DNA of 64,000 nt from positions 15,926,594 to 15,990,593 of the forward strand of contig OU342807.1 in NCBI GenBank assembly GCA_910591455.2, written 5' to 3'. Source of the DNA: Pholis gunnellus (Eukaryota; Chordata; Actinopteri; Perciformes; Pholidae). The position numbers were made by a program, and so were the translations under genes. Below are positions 62,408-64,000 of the stretch, piece after piece. How positions within the stretch are numbered: the first letter of the stretch is position 1; each line of letters begins with the position of its first letter. The notes beneath the pieces were generated by a model. It saw nothing but the letters and a program-made list of their open reading frames with translations, searched no databases and was not told the DNA's origin.

Positions 62408-63624
62408 TCATGCGTCACTCTCCTTCGGGATTGGCCGATTGTGGGACGGGCTGTTGACGCTGAGGGAGTTGGGGAAAAAAGAAGGTATGTATGGTATGAC
62501 AGCCATCAGAGGGCTGGACAGAGGGCTGGACAGTGGGCTCTCTTCTCGGAGAGGTATGGGGATGATGACGTCGTCCTGGTCCCACACGTGGAAGGCATTC
62601 GGGTGGGAATGGCTGAGGGTAGGTGGGCCGACTCCCTCCACCTCGCTCTCTTTTTTCAGGTCTTCCTCGTATGGGCCCAGCAAACAGTCTGTGGACGGAT
62701 AGAAGAGGGGGAGAACCGTATACTTGTATTGAGAATAATGTATTTGCACATCTTTGAAAAAAGAGGCTTCACTGTCTTGTTTAGGTACCAGCACTACTGG
62801 AGAGTAGTCCAGCAATTTATGCTCCATCACCAAGAGAAATGACAACATAATGACAACATAGTTTTATTTAATAACAAGAAAACTTTATTTAGCTTTTTAC
62901 TGTAAAACGTTCTGAAAAATGTTTTTCATTTTGAGCACAATAAAAGACAAAAAACTAAAAGAAAAACACTAGATATTAAATTGTAACTCCAAAATGTTAA
63001 CAGAACATGCAATTCATTTGAAAGAGAGGAGAATCAATCTCTGATTCAACATGTGTAATGAATTGAGATGAATCAGACATTATATTTATCTAAATGAGCA
63101 AAAATTAAAATTACATTTGCTGATCCTGTCCCAATGATAGACTGTAGCCGTAAACATAGCCGTCATCTTTAAAATATAGTTATAATATATAGCCAATCAA
63201 ACTAACACCTACATCAACGTTCAAGTAACAATTAAAAACAATTTATTTGTGCCATTACTAGTTCCGAACTGCATCAACATATTTGCACACTGTTGTTATG
63301 CAGTAAACAGCACAAGAAGACAAACTTATTAAAAAGTAAAAGGGAGTTCTGGTATACAACTGATGTTAAATTAACACGAGGCAGCTACTTCTAATGGACT
63401 GGAGTACCTGTTATATCCAGCATCAGGTCTTTGATGAGGTGACCCACGATGGCGTAAGCCACAGCAACTACGACCAGAGCGGCCACAAGGAGGTAGAGGA
63501 CAGACTTAGGGAGCTGGATGATGTCCCGAGCGGGAGGCTTGTACTCCTTGTACAGAGGCTCCAAATTTTGTACCAAGTACTGGAATGAAAGTCCGCCTTC
63601 GCTTGTGTTGTTCAAGTTGTCCAT
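62408..63624 (-). CDS. unrecognised small single-pass membrane protein, two coding exons
   Basis: Minus strand: exon 63757-63408 holds the start codon (63624) and ends at a strong donor (ATAACAG then GTACTC). An acceptor (CTCTCCAG) before 62796 joins, in phase 1, to a frame ending at 62408. The sum is 606 bases, 201 residues. The N-terminal 45 or so residues are polar with a Pro-rich juxtamembrane part (KEYKPPARDI). One membrane helix follows (SVLYLLVAALVVVAVAYAIV), then a short basic/polar GHLIKDLM. The second exon encodes a long acidic and Ser/Pro-rich tail. With no signal peptide, topology is open. Without splicing the protein ends after 77 residues (GTPVH), and A/T-rich TTTATT motifs near 62868 (AATAAA on the minus strand) could terminate that form. 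The membrane part faintly recalls small integral membrane proteins of the SMIM type, but I do not assign a name. Confidence 0.55.
62866..62893 (-). terminator. candidate intronic polyadenylation signals of the minus-strand gene
   Basis: Two TTTATT words (AATAAA on the minus strand) lie between the two coding exons. Their use would produce the short 77-residue form. Confidence 0.35.
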
Positions 63625-63876
63625 ATTCCCAGAGTATAAGCCTCCACTTCCTCCAATGAGTAGTAGTTATTTTATTGTGTTCAAAGCAAAAATGTTCCCA
63701 ATTTGATTCATCCACTTGCTCAGGTGTTGCTCGAGAGACAGAGTCGAAGTCTACTCCCTAAAAAATGAAATAAAAAAGTTCATATTCTATCCTTTGACTA
63801 ACTTTAATATAAGGCAGATGGAAGAGAGAAGCCACTTGACCAACATGAAAACAGACCAGTGAATAAATTCACCCAC

Positions 63877-64000
63877 CTGTCAAGACCAAGTTATTGCAGC
63901 TTCCAGATTAAGCACATTTGGATCTTTGCAGTGCCGTTTCACATCTTGTGAAACAATGTGTTTCGTGTTTAGCATCATGTTGTAATCCTCAATTCATCCT
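63877..64000 (-). other. 5' exon of the minus-strand gene, cut by the window edge
   Basis: On the minus strand a donor (TTGACAG then GTGGGT) lies just below 63877, and an acceptor (CATTTTTTAG) opens the next exon at 63757. The intervening intron would be 119 bases. The exon shown contains no start codon in frame with the membrane protein and is presumably 5' UTR. Its beginning is outside the window. Confidence 0.45.

Noticed and set aside
62384..62842. 152-codon plus-strand frame opposite the minus-strand tail exon
   Set aside because: It has no splice support or domain. The minus-strand frame fits the phase of an upstream exon exactly, so the plus frame is taken as its shadow, though this rests on an unproven gene.
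1..64000. Search for tRNA, rRNA, known microRNA and CRISPR arrays
   Set aside because: No intact tRNA gene (only SINE-embedded B-box remnants), no rRNA similarity, no remembered 19p13 microRNA (miR-24, miR-181, miR-199) and no regularly spaced direct repeats were seen.

Overview
The window looks like nuclear DNA of a ray-finned fish, probably a percomorph teleost. The genes have many short exons with GT-AG introns, the intergenic DNA is AT-rich, there are CA/TA microsatellites, and many fragments resemble repeats that are abundant in fish genomes. No bacterial, viral or organellar gene was seen. All family names rest on reading the sequence and on memory of the families; no database search was possible.

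Layout. About 1-2.9 kb holds decayed repeats and no supported gene. About 2.95-9.75 kb (+) holds a THAP-domain exon followed by WIZ-type zinc-finger exons. The splice sites join them in frame into one 937-residue reading frame, so this may be a THAP-WIZ fusion protein or two closely packed genes. About 9.75-36.8 kb is a 27-kb stretch without a recognisable gene. It carries a probable solo LTR, a tRNA-derived SINE, a TIR element, a 26-bp-armed palindrome and other repeats. About 36.8-42.4 kb (+) is the prostaglandin E2 receptor EP1 gene (ptger1), with a TATA promoter and an upstream micro-ORF in a strong Kozak context. About 43.5-54.5 kb (+) is ilf3 (NF90/NF110 family): 19 coding exons that sum exactly to 875 residues, with an extra N-terminal exon pair, an acidic insertion in the DZF region and a GC-AG intron. 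About 56.1-58.3 kb (+) is acp5, tartrate-resistant acid phosphatase, with every metal-ligand motif intact. About 58.3-61.7 kb has no supported gene. About 61.8-64.0 kb (-) is a spliced gene for a small single-pass membrane protein that I do not recognise with confidence; its 5' end lies beyond the window.

The genes do not form a pathway. WIZ-type proteins act in chromatin repression with G9a/GLP, ILF3 binds double-stranded RNA, EP1 is a calcium-coupled PGE2 receptor, and ACP5 is a lysosomal/secreted metallophosphatase. What links them is synteny: the human counterparts WIZ, PTGER1, ILF3 and ACP5 all lie on 19p13, so the window looks like a compacted conserved block.

Exon borders were placed by hand from consensus splice sites, frame continuity and family similarity. 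The phases of all 19 ilf3, 5 acp5, 2 ptger1 and 9 THAP-WIZ coding exons close without a frame break.
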